DNA from: Brachybacterium sp. P6-10-X1 | GTDB lineage: Bacteria > Actinomycetota > Actinomycetes > Actinomycetales > Dermabacteraceae | Direction of reading: 5' to 3' | NCBI RefSeq assembly: GCF_001969445.1 | Contig: NZ_CP017297.1 | Location: 2,046,001 to 2,110,000 of the forward strand | DNA length: 64,000 bases | Part shown: one piece after another, positions 16,712-24,582 of the stretch | Layout: every line of letters begins with the position of its first letter | Position numbering within the stretch: position 1 is the stretch's first letter | Program-made: the position numbers and the translations under genes | Notes under the pieces: generated by a model | Databases searched by the model: none | Told to the model about the DNA's origin: nothing | What the model saw: only the letters and a program-made list of their open reading frames with translations

Positions 16712-17473
16712 GTGCAGACCATCACGCCGAGCAGAACCTGGGTGCGGGTCGAGGTCGTCCTCGTCCTCGCCCTGTCGCTGGGTCGCAGCGCGGTGTACTC
16801 GCTGATCGCCCTGGTCCAAGCGCTGGCGACCGGTCCCCTGTCCTCGCAGTCGACGTCGCTGAACTCCTCGATCCGCGAGAACCCGTGGGCCGATCTGTTC
16901 TACCAGCTGCTCTCGATCAGCTTCACCCTGGTGCCCGTCGCTCTCGTCATCCTGCTGCTCGCGCTGACCGCGGGCTCATGGAAACAGGCACTGGCAGATC
17001 TGGGCATGGACCTGGGCCGACCGCTGCGCGATCTCGCCTGGGGCGTGGCGATCACCGCCGGCGTCGGGCTGCCCGGACTCGCGATCTACTATCTCGGCCG
17101 GGCGCTCGGCGCGACCGTCGAGGTGATCCCCGCGGCGCTGGATACTCACTGGTGGACGCTCCCGGTGCTGGTGCTGCACGCGGTCAAGAATGCCGTGCTC
17201 GAAGAGATCATCGTCGTCGGCTACCTGTACCAGCGGCTCGAGCGCCTGGGCTGGTCGGGCCGGCGGATCATCATCGTCTCCGCGGTGCTGCGCGGGGCGT
17301 ACCACACGTACCAGGGGGTCGGACCGGGGCTGGCGAACCTCGCGATGGGGATCGTGTTCGGCGAATGGTACCGACGCACCCGGCGCACGATGCCGCTGGT
17401 CATCGCGCACACTCTGCTCGACGTGTTCGCCTTCGTCGGCTACGCGCTGCTGAAGAGCGTCATCTCGACCTGA
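16712..17473 (+). CDS. CPBP-family intramembrane metalloprotease
   Basis: A second CAAX-like membrane protease, 253 aa with about seven hydrophobic segments. The motifs are KNAVLEEIIVVGYLYQRL (catalytic Glu pair), GAYHTYQG (His, replacing the usual hxxxH) and MPLVIAHTLLD (third His motif). It is not a close paralogue of the protein at 5825-6949. The start is GTG 16712, immediately before the first helix and 6 nt after GATCAT; the frame upstream does not look coding. Substrate unknown; the neighbouring FtsX exporter is on the other strand. Confidence 0.83.
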   Translation: MQTITPSRTWVRVEVVLVLALSLGRSAVYSLIALVQALATGPLSSQSTSLNSSIRENPWADLFYQLLSISFTLVPVALVILLLALTAGSWKQALADLGMDLGRPLRDLAWGVAITAGVGLPGLAIYYLGRALGATVEVIPAALDTHWWTLPVLVLHAVKNAVLEEIIVVGYLYQRLERLGWSGRRIIIVSAVLRGAYHTYQGVGPGLANLAMGIVFGEWYRRTRRTMPLVIAHTLLDVFAFVGYALLKSVIST

Positions 17474-17812
17474 GCGGCTGCTGCCCGTTCCGGGCGGGGC
17501 GCCGCGACAGCCCGTCGCACCGGCGCCGGCACCGACGCCGGACGGAGCGGACACTCCCGACCGTTCAACGGGCCCTGACGCCGGGTGAGGACGACATGTC
17601 CCCTCGAGGCAAGCTCCGCTCCACGCGAGGACGACACACCCGCTGAGTGGGCTCTGAGGTCACGTGAGGACGACACGCCTGCCCATTCCACCGATACGTT
17701 TCGTCTGCGGGTCCGTTCAGTGGAACCGGCGCGATGGTCCGGCGTGTCTCGCGTGCCCGGGGCGACCGGCGTATCCGGCGTGCCCGACCAGCGTCGACGC
17801 CGCCGACCGGGC
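17474..17812. other. Convergent spacer with GAGGACGACA repeats
   Basis: The 339 bp between two convergent genes contain GAGGACGACA at 17587, 17627 and 17666 (spacing 40 and 39 bp), followed by one copy of the dispersed element at 17671-17731 and then CCGGCGTGYC-type repeats to 17780. I see no gene. Confidence 0.5.
17671..17731 (-). repeat. Dispersed element, third copy
   Basis: Read on the minus strand this matches the paired copies at 21079-21155 and 21223-21298: it shares GCCGGTTCCACT at the left, ATCGGTGGA in the middle and GCGTGTCG at the right, with a diverged interior. TTCCAC and GTGGAA could pair as a short stem. Confidence 0.55.
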
Positions 17813-18139
17813 TCAGAGGATGTAGGCGTCGCCCTCGCCGTCGGACTCGATCGGGAGCCCGGACTCGAACCACTGGTCCATGCCGCCGCCGACGTTGATG
17901 GCGTCGAAGCCGTTGCCGGTCAGCCACTGGGCGACCTGGAAGCTGCGCCCGCCGGTGCGGCAGACGATGTAGAGGTCCTCGTCGTCCTCCGGCAGTTGCT
18001 CGAGGTTCTCCAGCAGCGAGCTCGCCGGGAGGTGCTGCGCGCTCGGGGCGTGGCCCGCGTCCCACTCGGACTGCTCACGCACATCGATCAGATGCGCCCC
18101 TTCGGGGACGGCGGTGGGGGCGACGGTCTCGAAATCCAT
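17813..18139 (-). CDS. Single-domain rhodanese-like protein
   Basis: A 108-aa cytoplasmic rhodanese-fold protein, probably a sulfurtransferase. The active-site loop is CRTGGRS (residues ~60-66) with the persulfide-forming Cys; LIDVREQSEWDAGHAPSAQH is the conserved N-terminal strand, and NVGGGMDQW the C-terminal motif. Size and motifs fit the PspE/GlpE-like single-domain class. Partner unknown. The ATG is 7 nt downstream of TAGGCT without a Shine-Dalgarno, so a leaderless mRNA is likely. Confidence 0.9.
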   Translation of the reverse strand: MDFETVAPTAVPEGAHLIDVREQSEWDAGHAPSAQHLPASSLLENLEQLPEDDEDLYIVCRTGGRSFQVAQWLTGNGFDAINVGGGMDQWFESGLPIESDGEGDAYIL

Positions 18140-18146
18140 GCCACCC

Positions 18147-18152
18147 AGCCTA
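18147..18152 (-). promoter_or_regulatory. Leaderless -10 element (TAGGCT) for the rhodanese gene
   Basis: TAGGCT on the minus strand lies 7 nt before ATG 18137-18139. The -35 region would fall into the first unit of the adjacent 20-bp tandem array, so repeat number could influence this promoter. Confidence 0.5.
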
Positions 18153-18160
18153 ATGGCCGC

Positions 18161-18340
18161 GCCCCACGCCGCGGGCGGCCGGCCCTCACCGCGATCAGAC
18201 AGCCCTCACCGCGAGCAGACAGCCCTCGCTGCGGGCAGACAGCCCTCGCCGCGGGCGATCAGCCGACATCGCGGGCGATCGGTCCTCACCGCAGGCGATC
18301 GGTCTTCACCGCAGGCGAGCAGCCGTCCCGCGAGCGATCC
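18161..18340. repeat. 20-bp tandem array, about nine units
   Basis: Units start at 18161, 18181, 18201 and so on to 18321, exactly 20 bp apart; the typical unit is AGCCCTCACCGCGAGCAGAC. Divergence grows toward both ends. It fills the gap between the FtsX terminator (18386-18419) and the rhodanese promoter. A unit length of 20 is not a multiple of 3, so it is not a coding repeat. Confidence 0.9.
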
Positions 18341-18385
18341 GCCGTGCTCCTCCCTGTGGGAGGCGAGCCGCTCCCCCGCCTTCAG

Positions 18386-18419
18386 CGAGCGGCCGGTCCG
18401 GGAAGGGACCGACCGCTCG
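18386..18419 (-). terminator. Intrinsic-type hairpin after the ABC permease gene
   Basis: Arms 18386-18399 and 18406-18419 pair over 14 positions with one mismatch around a 6-nt loop. It lies 23 nt past the permease stop. There is no U-tract, which is common for actinobacterial terminators. Confidence 0.6.
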
Positions 18420-18441
18420 CGGCGTGCTGGGCGGATCCGGA

Positions 18442-19794
18442 TCAGACCGCCCGCACCGCATACCGCTTCACCAGGGGCGAACCCACCAGCACAGCGGCGA
18501 TCACCAGCGCGTAGGCGCCGAGCACACACACCAGGTACTGCACCGCCATCAGCGGATCGCTCGGGGCGCCGCCGAGGAACGAGGTGATCACCAGCAGAGC
18601 CGTCCCGGTGGCGATCACCGAGCTGAGCCCCACCGGGATCGCGATCTCTGCGATCCTCGCCCGGTGCAGCTGACCCACCTCGGCGCCGGCGATGTGCTGG
18701 GCACGCAGGCGCGGCGCCTGGTCGATCACCCGGGCGGTCTGGGAGACGCCGGTGCTGACCGCGGCGAGCACGGCGGCGATCCCCAGGGTGAGCAGTCCTC
18801 CCGTGGTCATGGCGGTGAACATCATCGCCTCCTCCGGATTGCTGCTCTCCCCCAGGGTCGCGATGACCGTCAGGAATCCGGCGATGACCAGGGCGAAGGT
18901 GATGCCGGAGACGGCGCGCCAGCCGGCCCGCGGTTCGCCGGCCAGGCGACGCGCGCCCACCATCAGCGACGGGGTGGGCGCGGCCTTGGCGAGCGCGAGC
19001 GCCGTGACCCAGACGATGAAGGGGCCGACGACGTTGATGCTCGCGACGATGGCGGCGACGAAGAGGATCATGATCGCGACGGCGAGCATCCCGTCGGCCA
19101 CCTGCCCCAAGATCATTCCACCGATCTGCATGAAGACGAGGAATCCCACGATCAGCGCGGCCCAGAGGACCAGGCGGATCACGGACATGCGCACCACGCG
19201 GGAGTCGCGGGCGACCCCGAGCGGGCTGAGCACCACCCCGGTCAGGGAGACGGTCGCCGAACCGACGGCGATCAGCATCAGAGCGATCACCAGGATCGGG
19301 TAGGCCCACCAGGGCATCAGCAGATCCGCCGTGGTGAACGGGGTGATCCCGAAGTCGAGGCGGGTCAGCGCGGGGCTGACGGCGAGGTGCACGCCGATCC
19401 CGAGCACTGCGCCGAGCAGCGCCTGGGCAGCGACATCGAGCACGGCGACCGAGCCGACCTGGCCGCTGGTGCCGCCGACCAGGCGCATCGTGGCCAAGTC
19501 CTTCTCCCGTCGGGCGAGGGAGAGCCGGGCGGCGGATCCGCCGAGGCCGACGGCGCTGGGCACCAGCAGCACGGAGGCGACGATCGCGCACATGACCAGG
19601 AAGCCCATGATCGACTCCTCCCCCGTCCGGGGCAGGGCATCGCCGGTGGGCAGGCGGCCGACGAAGGCGGCGGCGCCGCCGACCACGGTCGCGGTGATCG
19701 CGGTGGCCGCGGTGAAGGCGATCACCGGCAGGATGTCTGCGAGGGCGCCGCGTCGCCGCAGCAGCAGCGGGGCGGAGGCCAGCAGGGCGCTCAT
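18442..19794 (-). CDS. FtsX-like ABC transporter permease
   Basis: Membrane subunit of a MacB/FtsX-type ABC exporter. The 450-aa protein has about ten hydrophobic segments; two FtsX-type blocks can be seen, each with the pattern ARREKDLATMRLVGGTSGQV (residues ~95-115) and ARLRAQHIAGAEVGQLHRAR near residue 375. The start ATG at 19792-19794 overlaps the ATPase stop (ATGA). With the ATPase it forms a two-gene exporter of the type used for antimicrobial peptide resistance or lipoprotein/lipid transport; no sensor kinase is adjacent, so the substrate is unclear. Confidence 0.85.
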   Translation of the reverse strand: MSALLASAPLLLRRRGALADILPVIAFTAATAITATVVGGAAAFVGRLPTGDALPRTGEESIMGFLVMCAIVASVLLVPSAVGLGGSAARLSLARREKDLATMRLVGGTSGQVGSVAVLDVAAQALLGAVLGIGVHLAVSPALTRLDFGITPFTTADLLMPWWAYPILVIALMLIAVGSATVSLTGVVLSPLGVARDSRVVRMSVIRLVLWAALIVGFLVFMQIGGMILGQVADGMLAVAIMILFVAAIVASINVVGPFIVWVTALALAKAAPTPSLMVGARRLAGEPRAGWRAVSGITFALVIAGFLTVIATLGESSNPEEAMMFTAMTTGGLLTLGIAAVLAAVSTGVSQTARVIDQAPRLRAQHIAGAEVGQLHRARIAEIAIPVGLSSVIATGTALLVITSFLGGAPSDPLMAVQYLVCVLGAYALVIAAVLVGSPLVKRYAVRAV

Positions 19795-20825
19795 CGGGTC
19801 ACCGCCGGATCCTGCATCGGCTGCTCCTGGGCCGACGGGCCCTGCGACGGTTGCGCGGCGGGGCGGACGAACTCCTGGGCGATGCGCCCGTCGCGCATCG
19901 CGACGGTGCGTCGGCAGACCGCGGCGACCTGCGGATCGTGGGTGACCATGACCAGGCTGGCACCGGACTCTCGGCACGTGTCCACGAGGATCTGCAGCAC
20001 GGTCTGGCCGGTGCCCTGATCGAGGGCGCCGGTGGGCTCGTCGGCGAAGACCACCGAGGGGCGCCCGGCGAGGGCACGGGCGATGGCGACCCGCTGGGCC
20101 TGGCCGCCGGAGAGCTGGGTGGGCCGGCGATCATGCATCCCCTGCAGCCCGAGCCGGTCCAGCCATCCGCGGCCCTCCGCGGTCGCGGAGCGGCGGGAGA
20201 TGCCGGCGAGCAGGCGCGGCAGGATCACGTTCTCCAGCGCCGTGAGCTCGGGCAGCAGCTGGCCGTCCTGGAAGACGAAGCCGAAGTCGCTGCGGCGCAG
20301 GCGGGTGCGCGCGCGGTCGCCGAGTGCGGCGAGGTCCGTGCCGTCGTGCTGCACGGTGCCGGAGGTGGGCCGCAGGATACCGGCGAGGACGTGCAGCAGC
20401 GTGGTCTTGCCGCAGCCGGACGGGCCCATCACGGCCAGGGAGTCGGCGCGGGCGATGTCGAGATCCACGCCGTCCAGGGCATGGGTCGCCGTGCCCTGCT
20501 CGCCGTAGGTCATCGTCAGGTGCCGGGCCGAGAGCACCGGAGCGGGATGCGTGCTGGGCGTGCCGGCTGAGGCCGCGGCCGTGTGCGACGCCGTCGGCTG
20601 AGGCGTGGGCGGCGCCTGATGCGGGGCCGGCGCCTGATATTGGGCCGGGATGGCGGGTGCGCCGTGCACGTGGTCGGCCGGGGCGGCGGGCGCGCCGGGG
20701 ACAGGGCGGGCCGGGGCGGCGGGCGCGCCGGGCACGGGGTCGGTCGCGCCGTGGGGAGCGTCGACTGCCGCGCCGTTCGGGCCGGCGGATGCGGGTGTGG
20801 ATGCGGGGTACGGAGCGGTGTTCAT
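19791..20825 (-). CDS. ABC transporter ATP-binding protein (MacB/LolD type) with long Pro/Ala-rich N-terminus
   Basis: Energises the downstream FtsX-like permease. The nucleotide-binding domain starts near residue 100 (LSARHLTMTYGEQGTATHAL) with Walker A GPSGCGKTT, Q-loop FVFQDGQLLPELT, signature LSGGQAQRVAIARAL, Walker B VVFADEPTGALD and the H-loop VTHD. The first ~98 residues are low-complexity Pro/Ala with three repeats of PGAPAAPA type, unusual for this class. I chose ATG 20823-20825 (GATGCT 7 nt upstream); another in-frame ATG lies at 20835-20837. A short Gln-rich tail follows the domain. Confidence 0.88.
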   Translation of the reverse strand: MNTAPYPASTPASAGPNGAAVDAPHGATDPVPGAPAAPARPVPGAPAAPADHVHGAPAIPAQYQAPAPHQAPPTPQPTASHTAAASAGTPSTHPAPVLSARHLTMTYGEQGTATHALDGVDLDIARADSLAVMGPSGCGKTTLLHVLAGILRPTSGTVQHDGTDLAALGDRARTRLRRSDFGFVFQDGQLLPELTALENVILPRLLAGISRRSATAEGRGWLDRLGLQGMHDRRPTQLSGGQAQRVAIARALAGRPSVVFADEPTGALDQGTGQTVLQILVDTCRESGASLVMVTHDPQVAAVCRRTVAMRDGRIAQEFVRPAAQPSQGPSAQEQPMQDPAVTR

Positions 20826-21008
20826 GGGCCCCAGCATCGTTCGCACGGGGCCGGGTGCGCGTCGGCCCGCAGATCGATCTTGTGACGCCGAGGTCAGACC
20901 GTGGGTGGACGATCCTCGTGGTGCCGACCCTTCATCGATCCTTGCTCCGCGCCGCCCTGCGTCCGCGCTGGCACACGGCCCCGGTGTCCGCCGCTCGGGG
21001 ACGTACGA

Positions 21009-21083
21009 GCCCGTGTGCTTCGTGTCCGTGAGCTGGTTGTCCGTGAACTGCGTGTCCGTGTGCTGCGTGTCCGTGAGCCACGG
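21009..21083. repeat. 15-bp tandem array, four to five units
   Basis: GTCCGTG recurs at 21024, 21039, 21054 and 21069, exactly 15 bp apart, with a weaker unit at 21009. The typical unit is GCGTGTCCGTGAGCT. On the minus strand it would read as an HTDTQ-type peptide repeat, but no start or ribosome site supports coding. Confidence 0.8.
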
Positions 21084-21155
21084 CGACACGCCGCCAAGCA
21101 CTGACCCGCTCCACCGATCCGCACCACCCACGCAAGGGAAAAGTGGAACCGGCGA
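21079..21155 (-). repeat. Dispersed element, copy 1
   Basis: 77 bp closely matching 21223-21298 at a distance of 144 bp, and partly matching 17671-17731. On the minus strand it begins TCGCCGGTTCCACTTTTCC and contains CGGATCGGTGGAGCGGG and GGCGTGTCGCCGTG. Function unknown. Confidence 0.8.
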
Positions 21156-21222
21156 CCGACCTCGGGCGCGCCGCACCACCCGCACCACGCCCCCGCGCTG
21201 CATCACCCGCGACACGTCCCCG

Positions 21223-21298
21223 CACGGCGACACGCCGCCACGCACTGCCCGCTCCACCGATCCGCACCAGCCACGAAACGGAAAAGTGGAACCGGCGA
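21223..21298 (-). repeat. Dispersed element, copy 2
   Basis: 76 bp, differing from copy 1 by about eight substitutions and one deleted base. TTCCAC and GTGGAG near the two ends could form a weak stem around a ~30-nt loop. Confidence 0.8.
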
Positions 21299-21365
21299 GC
21301 ACGTTTTCGGCGTGTCGAGGGTGCGACGGCTCGACACCGGCCCTGCGCCGGACCGCCTCGTCGAC

Positions 21366-21547
21366 CGGATCAGCCCAGCCGACCGGAGACCCGAGACAGC
21401 CCAGGCGGCCGGCAGCCCGGATCAGCCCAAGCGATCGGAAACCCGGGACAGCCCAGCCGACCGGAGGCCCGGGACAGCCCAGCCGACCGGAGACCTGGGA
21501 CAGCCCAGGCGGCCGACGGCCCGGATCAGCCGAAGCGACCGGAGATG
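21366..21547. repeat. 26-bp tandem array, seven units, anchored on the pstB stop codon
   Basis: The word CAGCC recurs at 21371, 21397, 21423, 21449, 21475, 21501 and 21527, exactly 26 bp apart. The last unit (21526-21547 and beyond) contains the pstB stop codon and its final codons; the other six lie downstream of the gene. The typical unit contains CAGCCCAGCCGACCGGAGAC. Confidence 0.92.
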
Positions 21548-22311
21548 TAGTCCTCGGTCTGCTTGTTCGTGGGGTTGGTGAAGATGGTGTCGGTGTCGTC
21601 GATCTCGATGAGGTGTCCGGGCTTGCCGGTGCCCGCGATGTTGAAGAAGCCGGTGCGGTCCGAGACGCGGGAGGCCTGCTGCATGTTGTGCGTGACGATC
21701 ACGATCGTGTACTCCTCCTTCAGCTCGTGGATGAGGTCCTCGATCGCGAGGGTGGAGATCGGGTCGAGCGCGGAGCATGGCTCGTCCATCAGGACGACCT
21801 CGGGTTTGACCGCGATGGTGCGGGCGATGCAGAGACGCTGCTGCTGTCCACCGGACAGACCCATCCCGGGCTTGTCGAGACGGTCCTTGACCTCTTCGAA
21901 CAGGTTGGCGCCCCGCAGCGAGCTCTCGAGCAGCTCCTCGCTCGCCGTCTTCGACATGCGACGGCTGTTGAGCTTCACGCCGGCCAGGACGTTGTCCCGG
22001 ATCGACATGGTCGGGAACGGGTTGGCCTTCTGGAAGACCATCCCCACGCGACGGCGCACGTTGACGGGATCGACCCGGGGGTCGTAGATGTTCTCCCCGT
22101 TGATCTCGATCTTCCCCCGGGCATAGGCGCCGGGGATGACCTCATGCATGCGGTTCAGCGTGCGCAGGAAGGTCGACTTGCCGCAGCCTGAGGGGCCGAT
22201 GAGGGCGGTCACCGACCGGGGGCGGATCTGGACGTCGACGCCCTCCACGGCGAGGAAGTCGCCGTAGTAGATGTCGAGGTCCTCGACGTTGATGGGCTGA
22301 GGGGCTGCCAT
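21526..22311 (-). CDS. pstB: Phosphate ABC transporter ATP-binding protein
   Basis: ATPase of the high-affinity phosphate importer. Walker [10 protein letters not shown] (residues ~36-44), Q-loop FQKANPFP, signature [16 protein letters not shown], Walker [14 protein letters not shown] and the H-loop [10 protein letters not shown] are all in place; [15 protein letters not shown] and the MHEVIPGA segment are PstB-specific. 261 aa, normal. Last gene of pstSCAB. Its final codons form the first unit of a 26-bp minisatellite. phoU is not adjacent. Confidence 0.97.
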   Translation of the reverse strand: MAAPQPINVEDLDIYYGDFLAVEGVDVQIRPRSVTALIGPSGCGKSTFLRTLNRMHEVIPGAYARGKIEINGENIYDPRVDPVNVRRRVGMVFQKANPFPTMSIRDNVLAGVKLNSRRMSKTASEELLESSLRGANLFEEVKDRLDKPGMGLSGGQQQRLCIARTIAVKPEVVLMDEPCSALDPISTLAIEDLIHELKEEYTIVIVTHNMQQASRVSDRTGFFNIAGTGKPGHLIEIDDTDTIFTNPTNKQTEDYISGRFG

Positions 22312-22336
22312 CGGGTGTCCTTTCGTGAGGCCCGGC

Positions 22337-23509
22337 TCAGCGGCTGAGCTTCGGGGAGAAGTAGTGGCTGACCAGTCGGGCGATGATGTTCAGCACCATC
22401 ACGATGACGATCAGGGTGAAGGCCGCGGCCCAGGCTCGATCGATGTTGGCCGTGGTCGCGCAGGCGTAGACCTGCTGGGTGAACGGGTCGGTGACCGTAT
22501 CGCTCATGCAGTTCGCGCTGCCGGCCTTGTACTGCTGGTTGATGAAGGTCGGAAGGGTCGCCATGCGGCCGTCGAACATGTTCCAGTTCACCGAGGTCAC
22601 CATCCCGACGGTGAGCAGCAGCGGGGCCGTCTCGCCGATCACCCGGGCGATGGCCAGGGTGATGCCGGTGGTCAGCCCGGCGATCGCGGTGCGCAGCACG
22701 ACCTTGACGATGGTCAGCCATTTCGGCACGCCCAGGGCGTAGGACGCCTCGCGCAGGTCCATCGGCACCAGGCGCAGCATCTCCTCGCTGGAGCGGACCA
22801 CGGTGGGGATCATCAGCAGCGAGAGCGCGACCGCGCCCATGATGCCCATGCGCACGCCCTCGTCGGGCAGGATCGCGATGAACAGCGCCAGGCCGAACAG
22901 GCCGGCGACGATGGAGGGGATGCCGGTCATGACGTCGACCAGGAAGGTCACGCCCTTGCCCAGCACGCGGCGCCAGCCGTAGTCGGCGTACTCGACCAGG
23001 AAGATCGCGGTGAACAGCCCGATGGGGATGGAGATGATCGATGCCCACAAGGTGATCAGCAGCGTGCCGATGGCCGCGTGGACGACACCGCCCGCATCCG
23101 CGCCGCCGATGATCCCGGACATGTCCGAGGTCCAGAAGGCGAAGGGGCTCGGCGCCGCCTCGATGACGCGGACCAGGCCACGGGAGACCACTTCCCACAG
23201 CAGGGAGAGCAGAGGGAACATCGCGACGGCGAAGGCTCCGATGACCAGCAGGGTCATCAGTCGTTCCATCGCCCAGCGGCGGCCCTCGCGGATCCTCGCG
23301 TACAGGTAGCCGAAGGCCAGGTGGAGCAGGAAGCCCAGCAGGACGGCGCTGGGGATCGACAGGGCGTCGACGATCGCGAGCACGGCGATCGCGACGAGCA
23401 GACCGGCCAGGCCCGTCAGGACCAGGTGGTACCAGGGCAGGCGGCGCTCCTGTGCCGACCGCATCGTGGTCGGCGGCGTGTACTCGGAGGTGGGGGTCGT
23501 GGTGCTCAT
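22337..23509 (-). CDS. pstA: Phosphate ABC transporter permease PstA
   Basis: One of the two membrane subunits of the phosphate importer. 390 aa with an N-terminal hydrophilic stretch, two early hydrophobic helices ([20 protein letters not shown]) and then the permease core. The EAA loop reads [29 protein letters not shown] with the conserved E-A-x3-G. The extension relative to E. coli PstA (296 aa) is typical of actinobacteria. 7 bp after pstC and 25 bp before pstB. Confidence 0.95.
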   Translation of the reverse strand: MSTTTPTSEYTPPTTMRSAQERRLPWYHLVLTGLAGLLVAIAVLAIVDALSIPSAVLLGFLLHLAFGYLYARIREGRRWAMERLMTLLVIGAFAVAMFPLLSLLWEVVSRGLVRVIEAAPSPFAFWTSDMSGIIGGADAGGVVHAAIGTLLITLWASIISIPIGLFTAIFLVEYADYGWRRVLGKGVTFLVDVMTGIPSIVAGLFGLALFIAILPDEGVRMGIMGAVALSLLMIPTVVRSSEEMLRLVPMDLREASYALGVPKWLTIVKVVLRTAIAGLTTGITLAIARVIGETAPLLLTVGMVTSVNWNMFDGRMATLPTFINQQYKAGSANCMSDTVTDPFTQQVYACATTANIDRAWAAAFTLIVIVMVLNIIARLVSHYFSPKLSR

Positions 23510-23516
23510 GATGACC

Positions 23517-24482
23517 TCAGCTCTTGGCGCCGCTGCGGGCGACGATCCAGCGGGCGGCGGCGTTGATCAGGAAGGTCAGGACGAACAGGACCAACCCGGT
23601 GAAGATCAGCAGCGACATCTCGGTGCCCGCGGACTCCGCCTCCTTCGCGGCGATGTTCGCGGCGATGGTCTGGTGCATGCCGACCTCGAGGATGTGGAAC
23701 GAGAAGGTCGCTCCGGGCGCGAGGATCATCAGCACGGCCATGGTCTCGCCGAGCGCGCGGCCCAGGCCGAGCATCGAGGCGGCGACGACGCCGCTGCGAC
23801 CGAAGGGCAGCACGACGGTGCGGACGGTCTCCCAGCGCGTCGCGCCGAGGGCGAGCGCGGCCTCCTCCTGCAGCTTGGGGGTCTGCAGGAACACCTCGCG
23901 GGCGACGGCGGTGATGATGGGCAGCACCATCACGGCCAGCACGATCGCGGCGGAGGCCAGGTTGCGCATCGGCGCATGCGGGTCGCCGGCGAACAGCGGG
24001 ATCCACCCGAAGTACGTGTTGAGGAAGACGTACAGCGGCTCCATCTTGGGGACCAGCCAGATCCCGCCCCACAGGCCGTACACGACCGAGGGCACGGCGG
24101 CCAGCAGGTCGATCATGTAGCCGAGCCCGGAGGCCATGCGCGGCGGCGCGTAGTGCGAGATGAACAGGGCGATGCCGACGGAGATCGGGATCGCGATGAC
24201 CAGGGCGAGCGCGGCGGCCAGGACGGTGCCGAAGATCAGCGGGAGCGTCGTCTCGACCAAGGAGAACTTCGCGCCGTCGCCGAGGATCTCCCGGCTCTCC
24301 CTCATGGCGGGGACGGACTCGCTGGTGAGGAAGACGGCCACCAGGGCGAGGGTGACGAAGATGAGCAGTCCCGAGCCGATGCTCAGGACCGAGAAGACGG
24401 AGTCGCCCAGCCGGCGTCCGCTGGTCCTCATCGAGGTCGGAGGTGCGTCCGGGGTCTCCGGCGCGACGTCAGTGGTGCTCAC
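23517..24482 (-). CDS. pstC: Phosphate ABC transporter permease PstC
   Basis: The second membrane subunit. 321 aa with six main hydrophobic segments. The EAA motif is LQEEAALALGATRWETVRTVVLPFGRSGV and GLGRALGETMAVLMILA precedes the last helices, both typical of PstC. The start is GTG at 24480-24482 (complement CAC), preceded by AAGGCC-type weak site. A perfect hairpin separates it from pstS upstream, consistent with lower expression of the permeases than of the binding protein. Confidence 0.95.
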   Translation of the reverse strand: MSTTDVAPETPDAPPTSMRTSGRRLGDSVFSVLSIGSGLLIFVTLALVAVFLTSESVPAMRESREILGDGAKFSLVETTLPLIFGTVLAAALALVIAIPISVGIALFISHYAPPRMASGLGYMIDLLAAVPSVVYGLWGGIWLVPKMEPLYVFLNTYFGWIPLFAGDPHAPMRNLASAAIVLAVMVLPIITAVAREVFLQTPKLQEEAALALGATRWETVRTVVLPFGRSGVVAASMLGLGRALGETMAVLMILAPGATFSFHILEVGMHQTIAANIAAKEAESAGTEMSLLIFTGLVLFVLTFLINAAARWIVARSGAKS

Positions 24483-24526
24483 AGGGGCCTTCCTCAGAGC
24501 TCTTCGGGGGCGGGGGCGGTGACATG

Positions 24527-24564
24527 GTCGTGCCGCCGAGCCACGAATGGCTCGGCGGCACGAC
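24527..24564 (-). terminator. Intercistronic hairpin between pstS and pstC
   Basis: A perfect 17-bp stem (24527-24543 with 24548-24564) with a CGAA loop, 18 nt past the pstS stop and 44 nt before pstC. There is no U-tract. Such stems commonly stabilise the upstream pstS message or cause partial termination, giving excess binding protein over permease. Confidence 0.8.
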
Positions 24565-24582
24565 CCTGTGCAGGAGCGATGA

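Larger units (their letters stand above)
20826..21525. other. 700-bp repeat-rich spacer between pstB and the ABC ATPase gene
   Basis: No gene is apparent here although frames stay open on the minus strand. From left to right it holds the ATPase upstream region, a 15-bp array (21009-21083), a 76-77-bp direct repeat in two copies (21079-21155, 21223-21298) and a 26-bp array running into the pstB stop codon (21366-21547). Confidence 0.7.

Noticed and set aside
18161..18340. Regularly repeated 20-bp units considered as a CRISPR array
   Set aside because: Units are contiguous without unique spacers, degenerate, and no cas genes are present.
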